Assembly (NCBI RefSeq): GCF_023558375.1
Contig: NZ_CP083761.1
Span: 3,770,501-3,834,500 of the forward strand
Length of the DNA stretch: 64,000 bases
Source of the DNA: Chroococcidiopsis sp. CCMEE 29
GTDB lineage: Bacteria; Cyanobacteriota; Cyanobacteriia; Cyanobacteriales; Chroococcidiopsidaceae
Direction: 5' to 3'
Shown here: positions 1-8,125 of the stretch, one piece after another
Position numbering within the stretch: the first letter of the stretch is position 1
How the letters are laid out: each line of letters opens with the position of its first letter
Program-made: the position numbers and the translations under genes
Notes under the pieces: model-generated
Seen by the model: the letters and a program-made list of their open reading frames with translations, nothing else
The model's database searches: none
What the model was told of the DNA's origin: nothing

Positions 1-579
1 GTGAGTTATTTCATCTTCTTCCTGAAATACTTCAGATTGAAGCAACAAGGTCCTTAACAAGTTTTGTTCCTCTTGGGTCAATTCCAACTCTTCTATGTAA
101 AGAGATTTGTTGTCTGGCACCGTTACCTCGCTAGAAAACTGGAGTGCACAAGCTTTAAATCTACTTTCTTCTGGAAGTATAGGGGGTGGTGGTGTTCGGG
201 CTAGAAGGGACAGATCGCTATAGTAAAGAACCTTCCATCCTCCGCGCTCATCTGGGCGGAATCCCCAAGGCTGTTCCTCTGCATCATAGAAGAAGTAAAG
301 AATTCCGGACCGAGGTAGAGCGTTTTCAACATCGTATGCTGTAACATCCGACATTCTGAGTTGAGCAATGAATGACAAAGGTACATCTTTCCATGTTGGC
401 CATTCTGTTCCTTTAGGTAGATCGGGGAGACCACCTAACTTTGAAACTCCTAATTCCAGTTCTGCTTCTGGCATCACTTCAGTTTTGAGTCGGATCGAGT
501 GGATTTGTTGATCTTCGAGTTTCTCAGCTACGCGCCGTAAACCACCTTTTCGAATCACATCCACAATTGCTGCTTTCAT
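1..579 (-). CDS. DUF1963 (YwqG-like) protein, 3' end outside window
   Basis: The frame is open from an ATG at 577-579 down to base 1 (193 codons) and has no stop, so the C-terminus lies beyond the window. The protein carries the DUF1963/YwqG pattern: GGLPDLPKGTEWP near residues 58-70, then SFIAQL, SGILYFFYD and the acidic tail typical of the family. The family's biochemical function is not established; members occur near toxin genes in some bacteria. Its upstream neighbour on the same strand is a secreted HNH-type nuclease, which allows a toxin-immunity reading, but this is inference. Family assignment is fairly sure. Confidence 0.8.
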   Translation of the reverse strand, partial: MKAAIVDVIRKGGLRRVAEKLEDQQIHSIRLKTEVMPEAELELGVSKLGGLPDLPKGTEWPTWKDVPLSFIAQLRMSDVTAYDVENALPRSGILYFFYDAEEQPWGFRPDERGGWKVLYYSDLSLLARTPPPPILPEESRFKACALQFSSEVTVPDNKSLYIEELELTQEEQNLLRTLLLQSEVFQEEDEITH

Positions 580-955
580 TAGCTACTCCTTTAATGCTTA
601 TTTAAAAAACAAATCCTTTTCATTAGTTAATTTAAGGATAAAAAAGAGAAATTATTTCCCTAGTTTTTCAACCTTCAAACATGAAAGCCTGATCGTGCAA
701 ATTTGCTAATTTACAATAAAAAACCCCTATATTTTGATACTTGCAGCAGTAAATACTTGTTGCACTGATTAGTTGAAAAAACAGGTCTAATTCTGCATAG
801 TTTTTGTTGATAAGCACAAAATTTTCGCTCTACTAACAATATTTCTCTTCTGAGAGACAGTTAAAAGGAGCAGCAACCTGGTAGTCAGGAAAATGTTGGA
901 CACTAGGTTGCTCGTTTGAGTAGTTATATCATCTCCGGTTAAATAACCATAGTTA

Positions 956-1010
956 GGCAGACGCGGGGACGCGGAGAAAACTTTGGGCAATTAGACGGAC
1001 TTGATATTAC
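956..1010 (+). repeat. Dispersed ~55-bp repeat, copy 1
   Basis: The stretch containing GACGCGGGGACGCGG and GACGGACTTGATATTA reappears in reverse complement at 13167-13220, with the two ends conserved and the middle diverged. It lies in the 449-bp spacer 580-1028, which otherwise holds no convincing gene. It looks like a small interspersed element; its function is unknown. Confidence 0.55.
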
Positions 1011-1028
1011 TTGGGCAAACCTCTCAAA

Positions 1029-1586
1029 TTACCACTGACGTGGACTGAACTTATCCCACCACCAGGTAAAGAGTTGATGAGTATCTCTGCCCAGGAAGAC
1101 CCCATTGCTTACACTGTTACCTCCACCAAATGCTAGAGGCTTTATATGGTGAGCTGCATTGGGTCTTGGGGGAATTGCCCACCCATTTCTCTCATATTCA
1201 GCTTCTAGGTCAGTCCTGAATTTATGACGGTTGCTTGGACAGGTGGGTGTCAAACCAGGATCATCATCACATTTGTTCCAAGGCGGTAAAGGGAAGTGAA
1301 CAATCCTATTGTTGGAAGCAAGAATCGGCGGATATCCATATCCAATGTCATTAAAGTGCTGGCTTACCTGGGTAATGCCCTCTCTCACATCCCCTTGGCT
1401 ACCAATAGCTTCTACTTCAGCTAATACGGTGAGTGTTTCTGTACGGGTAACATTGTACGTATAATTTGGAGTTTCACACAAGAAGCCGGGTGTACAGAAA
1501 TGAGGTGCTTCACGCCTAACCAACGAAAATTGACCAGGGGTATTAACATTGTTGCGCCACAACGACACACGTATTACACCTGCCAA
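1029..1586 (-). CDS. HNH-type nuclease domain (C-terminal part of a secreted protein)
   Basis: This 185-residue frame ends with an HNH/Endo VII-like core: AHHIKP at residues 145-150, a GGG loop, NGVFL at 161-165 and a further His at 170, followed by a Trp-rich stretch. The only usable start is a TTG with poor ribosome-binding context. The frame stays open upstream of it and would join the secreted ORF at 1598-1990 if one base were added to a C6 run (1620-1625). Several cysteines (31, 37, 106, 116) fit an exported, disulfide-bonded protein. I read it as the catalytic half of a frameshifted secreted nuclease; the alternative is an independent short gene. Confidence 0.6.
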   Translation of the reverse strand: MAGVIRVSLWRNNVNTPGQFSLVRREAPHFCTPGFLCETPNYTYNVTRTETLTVLAEVEAIGSQGDVREGITQVSQHFNDIGYGYPPILASNNRIVHFPLPPWNKCDDDPGLTPTCPSNRHKFRTDLEAEYERNGWAIPPRPNAAHHIKPLAFGGGNSVSNGVFLGRDTHQLFTWWWDKFSPRQW

Positions 1587-1597
1587 TATGCTACACT

Positions 1598-1990
1598 CTA
1601 GCCTCCCCTGATAATTCGTGGGGGGTTCAGAGGTGTTAATCTGATGCTTTGCCTCTGAACTGAATATTTTATAATCGAACCAATCCTACAACCATAATAA
1701 GACTGGGTAGATACACCTCCAGGCTGAACAGGCTGAGCAGGTTCGGAGCCAACAGGCTGAATCTGTAAAGTATTATGGATCTCGTAGGTTTTATCGACCT
1801 CCGTATTCCCGGACTGTAAATCTTCTATGTAATCGCCCTCTAATTTATTTTGCGGCAATAGAGCGGGCTTCTTTGCTGAGTCATAAGCTGTTTGTCCTAG
1901 AGTGCGACTAGACAGTCCTAACTTCGCTATAGGCGCAAAGAGTACTAATAAGAACAGCAATGTACCTGTTGTGATTTTTAGGCTTTTCAT
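1598..1990 (-). CDS. Secreted N-terminal part of the HNH nuclease gene
   Basis: The 130-residue ORF opens with a signal peptide: MKSLK, then a hydrophobic run around residues 10-25. A proline/glutamine-rich linker (PAQPVQPGG) and a Cys-containing segment (YYGCRIGS) follow. It stops shortly after a run of six C (coding sense). One extra C there would fuse it to the HNH domain, giving a protein of roughly 310 residues. I do not recognise the N-terminal region. It may be a pseudogene half, a site of phase variation or the product of a sequencing error. Confidence 0.55.
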   Translation of the reverse strand: MKSLKITTGTLLFLLVLFAPIAKLGLSSRTLGQTAYDSAKKPALLPQNKLEGDYIEDLQSGNTEVDKTYEIHNTLQIQPVGSEPAQPVQPGGVSTQSYYGCRIGSIIKYSVQRQSIRLTPLNPPRIIRGG

Positions 1991-2110
1991 TTTTTACTTA
2001 ATCCTTTGGGTTGATTAGTTAAGACTCAATGCATTTTTCATGTCACCTAGTGGCAACAACTCCACTCGTTAGCCAAAGTTCAGCTAATAGCCGCCTGTAT
2101 ATAGCGATTC

Positions 2111-2635
2111 TCAAATAGATGAAGTACAGTAACAGCAGTGAGTAAACCAATGGTAAAGGTCTGGCTCGGAGATTTGTTGGTATGCTTGTGTTATTGCCAC
2201 ATCTAACGCTTGATAAGTTCTTGCTCCAATCATCCGTAAGATACCTTTGAGCTTGGACCAGCAATTTTCAATTGGTGAAAAATCAGGTGAATAGGGAGGC
2301 AAATAAAGGACTTTTCCTCCGGCATTTTGAATAGCTTTTTCGACTTCTTTGCTTTTATGAATGCTGCAATTATCTAATACTACACAGGCTCCCTTCCATA
2401 ACGAAGGCACCAACTTCCGCACAATAAAAGCTTCAAATGTGATGCCATCTATTGCTCCTAAGACATTGAAAAAAGTTAATACTTGTCGGCAGGTGATGGC
2501 ACTGACCATTGAGACACTTTTGCCTCGTTTTTGGGGGCGAGTTCCGTAGGCTCTTTTTCCCTTCAAGGCACGGGCGTATAGTCTCACCATCGCGAGATTG
2601 ACCCCAGCCTCATCAATGAAGATTAAGTCTTCCAC
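2111..2635 (-). CDS. IS630-type transposase ORFB (DDE domain), copy 1
   Basis: The 174-residue catalytic half shows the DDE signature of IS630: FIDEAG near the start, VVLDNCSIHKS in the middle and YSPDFSPIENCWSKLK towards the end. The formal start is GTG, but coding similarity runs upstream of it (TLHAAEKESERV...), so it is most likely translated by frameshifting from ORFA at the A9 tract. It is identical to the ORFB of the second copy. Confidence 0.88.
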   Translation of the reverse strand: MEDLIFIDEAGVNLAMVRLYARALKGKRAYGTRPQKRGKSVSMVSAITCRQVLTFFNVLGAIDGITFEAFIVRKLVPSLWKGACVVLDNCSIHKSKEVEKAIQNAGGKVLYLPPYSPDFSPIENCWSKLKGILRMIGARTYQALDVAITQAYQQISEPDLYHWFTHCCYCTSSI

Positions 2636-2687
2636 TCGAATCTCTCGGATCGTTTCCCAAAATTCTCCCCTGAGCTTGAGTACTCGC

Positions 2688-3065
2688 TCACTTTCTTTTT
2701 CTGCCGCATGCAGTGTTTTTTTTTACTGTCATCTTGAGTTTTTGAGTCATTCTTCCCATCGTGGCGCGACTGAGATTCACTGCCGTTTTTTCTTGGAACA
2801 GATGAACTAGTTCTTTGAGGGTGGCATCGTTATTTGCTTCAATTAATTCACTCAGAATCACCAGTTGTTCTGAGTTAAGTTTGAGTTTGACTCCTCCCGC
2901 AAATGGCTTCGCTGCAATTTCTCCTGTTTCCCGATACTGTTTGAGTAGCTTTTGAATAAAACTCAATGCCACACAGAAACGTTGAGCTAGTTGACGTTGA
3001 GAAATCTTTTCGTTCTCATATACATGGATGATTTTTTGGCGAAAGTCAAGAGAGTATGCTTTCAT
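2688..3065 (-). CDS. IS630-type transposase ORFA, copy 1
   Basis: The 125-residue HTH half begins MKAYSLDFRQKII and contains the paired helix-turn-helix typical of IS630 transposases (SQRQLAQRFCV, then the winged second unit). It ends just after an A9 run where a +1 shift would continue into the DDE half. In this copy the frame is also entered from the upstream protease, which reads in frame across the element end. Confidence 0.85.
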   Translation of the reverse strand: MKAYSLDFRQKIIHVYENEKISQRQLAQRFCVALSFIQKLLKQYRETGEIAAKPFAGGVKLKLNSEQLVILSELIEANNDATLKELVHLFQEKTAVNLSRATMGRMTQKLKMTVKKNTACGRKRK

Positions 3066-4394
3066 CTTTTCAGTCGGAGCAATTTCCTCCCACTGTACCT
3101 GAGTTATTTGAGAATCGCTATATCCCAGATGACCGTAATAGCGTGTAGTATCGTTGGGTGAGCTAGAGAAGTAGGTAAAGCCGTAGCTAGAAGGCTGAGC
3201 TACCGCATCGTTTCGGAGTTTGGCAATGATCTGGCTTGGGGTTAGCCCAGAGCAAGCTCCACTCCCAATGCAAAGTGCTGCTGTGCCAGTCATATGTGGA
3301 GCAGCCATGCTAGTACCGGAGATGGTATTGTAGCTGCGACCCTTCCAAGTAGAGTTGATGCAAACACCTGGTGCCGCAATCGTGTGAGATTCATCATTGC
3401 TGCCGATCATTGTGAAATTGCTGAAGTCAGCAGCAGTGTCATCGACACCAGCTCTGCAAGTTGGTGCAGCACCACCACCTGGCTGTCCATTGAAATCTGC
3501 TACCGCCGTCACAGTGAGAACCTCGTTGTAGGCTGCGGGTATGCTGCTAGCAAAATCCTGAGCGTTATTACCAGCGGAGACAACGTATGTCAGACCCTTG
3601 TCTACTGAGGCACAGATAGCTTGGTGCATTGCGTCACCGTTGGTGTAACCACAGTTTCCGTCGTCATAGCCGCTACCGCCAAGACTCATGTTCACGACTT
3701 TAATACCGTGGTTGGCAGCATTTGCCGTCACCCAATCAATGCCACAAATTACCGAAGACCAAGTTCCGGAGCCAGTGTCGTCCAGAACGCGCACCGCGTA
3801 GAGTGGTGCGCTAGGAGCTATGCCCACAACACCAACGCCGTTATCCTTGGCTGCAACTGTACCAGCTACGTGGGTACCATGACCGTTGCCATCGTCGTAG
3901 CTTGTGCCTCCGGTCGAACAATTCTTGCCCCCCACGACATTCAGGTCGCGATGGCGGATGTCAATACCAGTGTCAATAATTGCCACAGGTACATTTACGG
4001 TTCCTGTCCCGTTACCAGATTTTGTACTACTCACATCCCCTTGAATGCGATCTACACCTGTCGCCAGTGTTTGCCCCGTCGCCTTAACTGGACGATCCTC
4101 TGAGACGAACAAAACACGTGGATCGCGAGAGAGGGTTGAGAGGCGGTTAGCAGGAATGCGAGCAGCATAGCCTTTGAGAGCGTGTTTATAAACAAAGCCC
4201 ACACTAAGAGCGTGAGTGTTAACGTGTTCCTGAGCAACAGCGAGGGGGTCATTGCCATCACGTAGGACAACAATATACTTATCTGGCACTCCAGCAGTGG
4301 CTTGTGCAGCTGCAGCTAGGAAGCTCGGAAAACCAAGCGCAACAGTGCCTAGTAGACCAACACTAAGTCCAACAATAGGTCGAAAATGCAACAT
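2688..4394 (-). CDS. S8 subtilisin-like protease, C-terminus replaced by IS630 ORFA
   Basis: A proteinase K/aqualysin-type secreted serine protease. It has a signal peptide (residues 1-35), an I9 propeptide inhibitor domain (about 38-105) and a catalytic domain with Asp141 (IIDTGID), His172 (GHGTHVAG), oxyanion-hole Asn276 and Ser362 (GTSMAAP). The native frame runs to about codon 425; the IS630 element then takes over in frame, giving a 568-residue protease-transposase fusion. Joining 3121-3122 to 2099 restores the original end, GYTGGY and a stop at 2084-2086 (about 429 aa). The second IS630 copy lies 15 bp before the ATG, so the native promoter is displaced. All catalytic residues are intact; expression is doubtful. 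Confidence 0.88.
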   Translation of the reverse strand: MLHFRPIVGLSVGLLGTVALGFPSFLAAAAQATAGVPDKYIVVLRDGNDPLAVAQEHVNTHALSVGFVYKHALKGYAARIPANRLSTLSRDPRVLFVSEDRPVKATGQTLATGVDRIQGDVSSTKSGNGTGTVNVPVAIIDTGIDIRHRDLNVVGGKNCSTGGTSYDDGNGHGTHVAGTVAAKDNGVGVVGIAPSAPLYAVRVLDDTGSGTWSSVICGIDWVTANAANHGIKVVNMSLGGSGYDDGNCGYTNGDAMHQAICASVDKGLTYVVSAGNNAQDFASSIPAAYNEVLTVTAVADFNGQPGGGAAPTCRAGVDDTAADFSNFTMIGSNDESHTIAAPGVCINSTWKGRSYNTISGTSMAAPHMTGTAALCIGSGACSGLTPSQIIAKLRNDAVAQPSSYGFTYFSSSPNDTTRYYGHLGYSDSQITQVQWEEIAPTEKMKAYSLDFRQKIIHVYENEKISQRQLAQRFCVALSFIQKLLKQYRETGEIAAKPFAGGVKLKLNSEQLVILSELIEANNDATLKELVHLFQEKTAVNLSRATMGRMTQKLKMTVKKNTACGRKRK

Positions 4395-4463
4395 TTACTG
4401 GTTATTTATAGCGATTCTCAAATAACTCAGGTACAGTGGGAGGAAATTGCTCCGACTGAAAAG

Positions 4464-4841
4464 ATGAAAGCATACTCTCTTGACTTTCGCCAAAAAATCA
4501 TCCATGTATATGAGAACGAAAAGATTTCTCAACGTCAACTAGCTCAACGTTTCTGTGTGGCATTGAGTTTTATTCAAAAGCTACTCAAACAGTATCGGGA
4601 AACAGGAGAAATTGCAGCGAAGCCATTTGCGGGAGGAGTCAAACTCAAACTTAACTCAGAACAACTGGTGATTCTGAGTGAATTAATTGAAGCAAATAAC
4701 GATGCCACCCTCAAAGAACTAGTTCATCTGTTCCAAGAAAAAACGGCAGTGAATCTCAGTCGCGCCACGATGGGAAGAATGACTCAAAAACTCAAGATGA
4801 CAGTAAAAAAAAACACTGCATGCGGCAGAAAAAGAAAGTGA
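4464..4841 (+). CDS. IS630-type transposase ORFA, copy 2
   Basis: Identical in translation to the copy-1 ORFA: a 125-residue DNA-binding half with two helix-turn-helix units. I start it at the ATG of MKAYSLDF; the longer open frame upstream is only the element end plus flank. An A9 run at 4805-4813 near its end is the likely slippage site. Dropping one A continues the frame as KKTLHAAEKESERV into ORFB. Confidence 0.86.
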   Translation: MKAYSLDFRQKIIHVYENEKISQRQLAQRFCVALSFIQKLLKQYRETGEIAAKPFAGGVKLKLNSEQLVILSELIEANNDATLKELVHLFQEKTAVNLSRATMGRMTQKLKMTVKKNTACGRKRK

Positions 4842-4893
4842 GCGAGTACTCAAGCTCAGGGGAGAATTTTGGGAAACGATCCGAGAGATTCGA

Positions 4894-5418
4894 GTGGAAG
4901 ACTTAATCTTCATTGATGAGGCTGGGGTCAATCTCGCGATGGTGAGACTATACGCCCGTGCCTTGAAGGGAAAAAGAGCCTACGGAACTCGCCCCCAAAA
5001 ACGAGGCAAAAGTGTCTCAATGGTCAGTGCCATCACCTGCCGACAAGTATTAACTTTTTTCAATGTCTTAGGAGCAATAGATGGCATCACATTTGAAGCT
5101 TTTATTGTGCGGAAGTTGGTGCCTTCGTTATGGAAGGGAGCCTGTGTAGTATTAGATAATTGCAGCATTCATAAAAGCAAAGAAGTCGAAAAAGCTATTC
5201 AAAATGCCGGAGGAAAAGTCCTTTATTTGCCTCCCTATTCACCTGATTTTTCACCAATTGAAAATTGCTGGTCCAAGCTCAAAGGTATCTTACGGATGAT
5301 TGGAGCAAGAACTTATCAAGCGTTAGATGTGGCAATAACACAAGCATACCAACAAATCTCCGAGCCAGACCTTTACCATTGGTTTACTCACTGCTGTTAC
5401 TGTACTTCATCTATTTGA
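4894..5418 (+). CDS. IS630-type transposase ORFB (DDE domain), copy 2
   Basis: The DDE catalytic half with FIDEAG, LDNCSIHKS and PDFSPIENCW, identical to copy 1. It is in the +1 frame relative to ORFA, and the intervening sequence is open and family-like back to the A9 run at 4805-4813. Production by programmed frameshift or transcriptional slippage is therefore more likely than initiation at the GTG. Confidence 0.88.
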   Translation: MEDLIFIDEAGVNLAMVRLYARALKGKRAYGTRPQKRGKSVSMVSAITCRQVLTFFNVLGAIDGITFEAFIVRKLVPSLWKGACVVLDNCSIHKSKEVEKAIQNAGGKVLYLPPYSPDFSPIENCWSKLKGILRMIGARTYQALDVAITQAYQQISEPDLYHWFTHCCYCTSSI

Positions 5419-5427
5419 GAATCGCTA

Positions 5428-5916
5428 TACTCCAAGTCTCAATTCTTTGAATGTGGTCAGCTTTAAGATGAATTCACTTAAGGGCGTGAGCTACATCAAA
5501 CGGTTATAGACAAGGAATAACTTAAGAACTTAGTGATAGGAATCAGAAATATTACTGAACAAAAAATGAAGATATTTAGGGAATAAAAATTAATTCTTTC
5601 CCTCTATATACAAACCAAATTGTTTTGGAATAATAAAAGTTCATGAAAAAATGTTTAGAGAAAATTTAGAGGGTTTTTATGAAGAAAAATAAAAGAGAAT
5701 TATTATGTAAATCCCCAAAAGGCTGAGAGTGCCTTCGCTACACAAAAGGCAGCATAGGAATGAACAGGTGATATTTATTTAGGTAAAGCTACTTAGAAAT
5801 AGCTCTAAAGTATGAATTAGTGATAAAGAGGTAATCCAACTTCAAGGGAGCCTGTGGCTTTCAGACCTCTTGGTTAAGGTGTATCCATAGTGAAAATGGA
5901 ACAAGCAACTATAGCT
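5428..5916. other. 489-bp spacer without a recognisable gene
   Basis: AT-rich sequence between the second IS630 element and the TPR gene. I see no ORF with a credible start, no tRNA and no clear terminator. The first part was originally the upstream region of the S8 protease gene, now separated from it by the insertion. Confidence 0.4.
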
Positions 5917-6441
5917 TCAAAAACTCCACCAAACCAAACCAGCGAGTGTCAACCCGATGGCAATAAGCGCTGCCCAAATAAAGCGATTATCTCTGGTATT
6001 GACTTGGCTGAGGTCAACTGGTTCTGGTAAAGGCTGCTGCTGGGGCGAACGGTTGCTAGTTGTCGTTCTGCTGCCCAGACGAATTTGGGCTTCATTATCA
6101 GCCACTGTCCCTAGATCGGGAATTTGAGTCAACCATTCAGCCGGTCGCTTCAACTGAGGTGCTTGCAGAATGTACAGCAGCCGCCGTCCTTGCTTACTGG
6201 TTTCCGGATCTGGATGGCGTTTGAGCTGTTGGCATAGCGCGATCGCTTCTGTTGTTTGGCCCGCTGCTTCATAGGCAGTTACCAACCAAGTCTGCACCTC
6301 ACCCCCAAAGCGAGAGTTACGAGGGACAAGAGCGCTGGCTTTTTCTAAATGCTGAACTGATTTGCGGTACTGTCCCCGCTCAAAGGCTGCTTTTCCAGCC
6401 TGAAACTCGGTTCTGGCAATTTCTAAGGTTTCTGAACTCAC
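5917..6441 (-). CDS. TPR-containing membrane-anchored protein
   Basis: 174 residues from a GTG start. The N-terminal half has two TPR-like helical pairs (FQAGKAAFERGQYRKSVQHL and WLVTAYEAAGQTTEAIALC). A polar, Gln/Pro-rich linker follows, and a single transmembrane helix closes the protein (about residues 154-172). The topology suggests a cytoplasmic TPR scaffold held at a membrane by its tail. Proteins of this layout are common in cyanobacteria; the partner is unknown. Confidence 0.7.
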   Translation of the reverse strand: MSSETLEIARTEFQAGKAAFERGQYRKSVQHLEKASALVPRNSRFGGEVQTWLVTAYEAAGQTTEAIALCQQLKRHPDPETSKQGRRLLYILQAPQLKRPAEWLTQIPDLGTVADNEAQIRLGSRTTTSNRSPQQQPLPEPVDLSQVNTRDNRFIWAALIAIGLTLAGLVWWSF

Positions 6442-6634
6442 GTTTTGCTATAACTAATCTGCCTTTCTTGATGTTGCCACCTTCGAGCAGGTTTATGGCA
6501 TCTTTCCACAGGGGCAATTTCACGAAATAAGATCGTTAGAATTGTAGCTAAGTAGGGTGTACAAGCCTATTAAGCACAAGATTGTTTTTGTTGGTTACAG
6601 CCTCAACCTCACCGGTCAGTTTTGGAATAAACAT

Positions 6635-7087
6635 ATGAAGATACAGCGTTGGCGAATCAACTGGAATGGAGCAGACATTACTTCCGCCATCAGCTCGATC
6701 GCCCTAGGCACGATGTTAATTACCGCTACGAGTGCACCAGTTGCTGCCCAGTCTGTGGTAGTTCAGCGAGGGTTTTCTGTCGGTGTAACCCACTCACCTG
6801 TCCCCCCTGCTTACATTTACCAACCACCTGCTGCTTCCTACATTTATGGCAGTCCTATTCCCACTCCAGTTCCAGTAAATCCTGTAACTGGTCTGGCACC
6901 TAGTACCAGCAACTATCAATTTTATCCAGCCAGAAGAAACATAGTGGATTCTACGCTAGTCAATCCAGTTCTGGTTAATCCCACAATTCGCAACTCGACC
7001 TTGATTAATCCGGTGATTGTAAATGACCCAGTGTATCGGGCGCCAGTAGAGTATGGGCGATCGCGCATCATCTATTATCCTTACTAG
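6635..7087 (+). CDS. Secreted proline/tyrosine-rich protein of unknown function
   Basis: I start at the ATG of MKIQRWRINW rather than the upstream in-frame ATG, because it places a signal peptide at the N-terminus (hydrophobic stretch ending APVAAQ, probable cleavage after AQ). The mature part, about 110 residues, is rich in Pro, Tyr, Val and Asn, with repeated V(L)NP units (STLVNPVLVNPTIRNSTLINPVIVN) that suggest a short repetitive beta structure. It looks like a periplasmic or surface protein. I do not recognise a family. Confidence 0.6.
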   Translation: MKIQRWRINWNGADITSAISSIALGTMLITATSAPVAAQSVVVQRGFSVGVTHSPVPPAYIYQPPAASYIYGSPIPTPVPVNPVTGLAPSTSNYQFYPARRNIVDSTLVNPVLVNPTIRNSTLINPVIVNDPVYRAPVEYGRSRIIYYPY

Positions 7088-7108
7088 AACTAGCGCGATC
7101 GCACTGAA

Positions 7109-8002
7109 TTAGCTCATAAACTCTGAGGCTACGATCATCGAGCCGATGCCTGTATTGGTAAAAATTTCCAGCAGTAAAGCATGCGGAATCCGACCGTCGA
7201 TAATGTGAGCAGCTTTAACGCCTTGGGCAAGCGATCGCACACAGCAATTCACTTTGGGAATCATTCCACCGCTCACAACACCATTGGTAATTAATTGTCG
7301 AGCTTCCTGGATATCTAACTTATAAATCAGCGTAGACGGGTCTTTGTAGTCCTTCAAAATACCCGCTGTATCAGTCAGCAAAATTAACTTTTCCGCCCCT
7401 AAAGCAGCTGCTAGTTCCCCAGCAACAGTATCAGCGTTAACGTTATAAGCTTGACCCATTTCGTCCGCTGCCACACTAGATACTACAGGAATATATCCAT
7501 TATTGAGCAGGGACTCTAGAAGCCGCACATCCATACTAGTTACTTCTCCCACAAAGCCGATTCCTTCTCGACCTTCTGGGCGAGCTTTGATCAAATTACC
7601 ATCTTTACCGCAAAGCCCGACAGCAGAACCACCAGCGCGGCTAATCAAGGAGACAAGTTCTTTATTAACCCGACCAACTAAAACCATCTCCACCACATCC
7701 ATCGTGGCAGCATCTGTCACCCGCAGACCATGCTTAAATTGTGGCTCAATTCCCAACTTATCTAGCCAGCTGTTAATTTCCGGTCCACCACCGTGAACCA
7801 CCACTGGGCGCAACCCCACACATGACAAGAATACAATATCGCGTATTACCTGATCTTTAAGCGAGCTATCTTTCATTGCCGCGCCACCATACTTGACGAC
7901 AACAATTCGACCCGCAAACTGTTGAATGTAGGGCAATGCTTCGCTTAGCACTCGGACACGAGTGGCTTCTGTCTCCCTGATATATTCGCTATCGTTGAAC
8001 AT
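7109..8002 (-). CDS. argB: Acetylglutamate kinase
   Basis: Phosphorylates N-acetyl-L-glutamate in the second step of arginine synthesis; in cyanobacteria it is normally activated by the PII protein. The 297-residue protein has the amino-acid-kinase fold: VVKYGGAAM (phosphate-binding Lys), [10 protein letters not shown] (substrate loop), [14 protein letters not shown] and [12 protein letters not shown] chose the ATG giving [13 protein letters not shown], which matches the usual N-terminal helix; 26 further residues in frame upstream do not look like the family. The next gene upstream on the same strand is aroK, 123 bp away. Confidence 0.97.
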   Translation of the reverse strand: MFNDSEYIRETEATRVRVLSEALPYIQQFAGRIVVVKYGGAAMKDSSLKDQVIRDIVFLSCVGLRPVVVHGGGPEINSWLDKLGIEPQFKHGLRVTDAATMDVVEMVLVGRVNKELVSLISRAGGSAVGLCGKDGNLIKARPEGREGIGFVGEVTSMDVRLLESLLNNGYIPVVSSVAADEMGQAYNVNADTVAGELAAALGAEKLILLTDTAGILKDYKDPSTLIYKLDIQEARQLITNGVVSGGMIPKVNCCVRSLAQGVKAAHIIDGRIPHALLLEIFTNTGIGSMIVASEFMS

Positions 8003-8125
8003 GAACAGCTTTGATGATGCAGAAAGGATCGAGTGAAGTTTAAAGGAGATTTGGCATCTCAACAATGTCAATTGCAACAATTTGGGGAAGAGATAGAAGG
8101 AAGGATGAATTTGTAATTTTCCTTA

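Larger units (their letters stand above)
2102..3120 (-). mobile_element. IS630-type insertion sequence, copy 1 (1019 bp)
   Basis: The ends are inverted repeats beginning TAGCGATTCTCAAATA, with GTACAGT conserved slightly further in. A TA dinucleotide flanks each side (2100-2101 and 3121-3122), the target duplication expected for IS630/Tc1-mariner elements. It carries two out-of-phase transposase frames and inserted near the 3' end of the S8 protease gene. The same element is present in opposite orientation at 4409-5427, with the same length and identical translated ORFs. Confidence 0.93.
4409..5427 (+). mobile_element. IS630-type insertion sequence, copy 2 (1019 bp)
   Basis: Same length and same terminal repeats (TAGCGATTCTCAAATA) as the element at 2102-3120, in the opposite orientation, with flanking TA at 4407-4408 and 5428-5429. 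It inserted immediately upstream of the S8 protease start codon. The two copies form a 1-kb inverted repeat around a 1.29-kb segment, a composite-transposon-like arrangement, although the rebuilt flanks show the protease gene is in its original place. Confidence 0.93.

Noticed and set aside
787-990. 67-residue minus-strand ORF
   Set aside because: It covers the dispersed repeat, has no ribosome-binding site and shows no family resemblance.
2043-2264. 73-residue minus-strand ORF at the left IS630 end
   Set aside because: It is formed by the element end joined to flanking DNA, out of frame with the transposase.
3294-4103. Two long plus-strand ORFs inside the protease gene
   Set aside because: They lie antisense to a well-supported S8 protease and have low-similarity, Cys-rich random-like translations.
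2102-5427. A true composite transposon carrying the protease
   Set aside because: The rebuilt flanks restore the native protease end and leader, so the gene was there before the two independent insertions.
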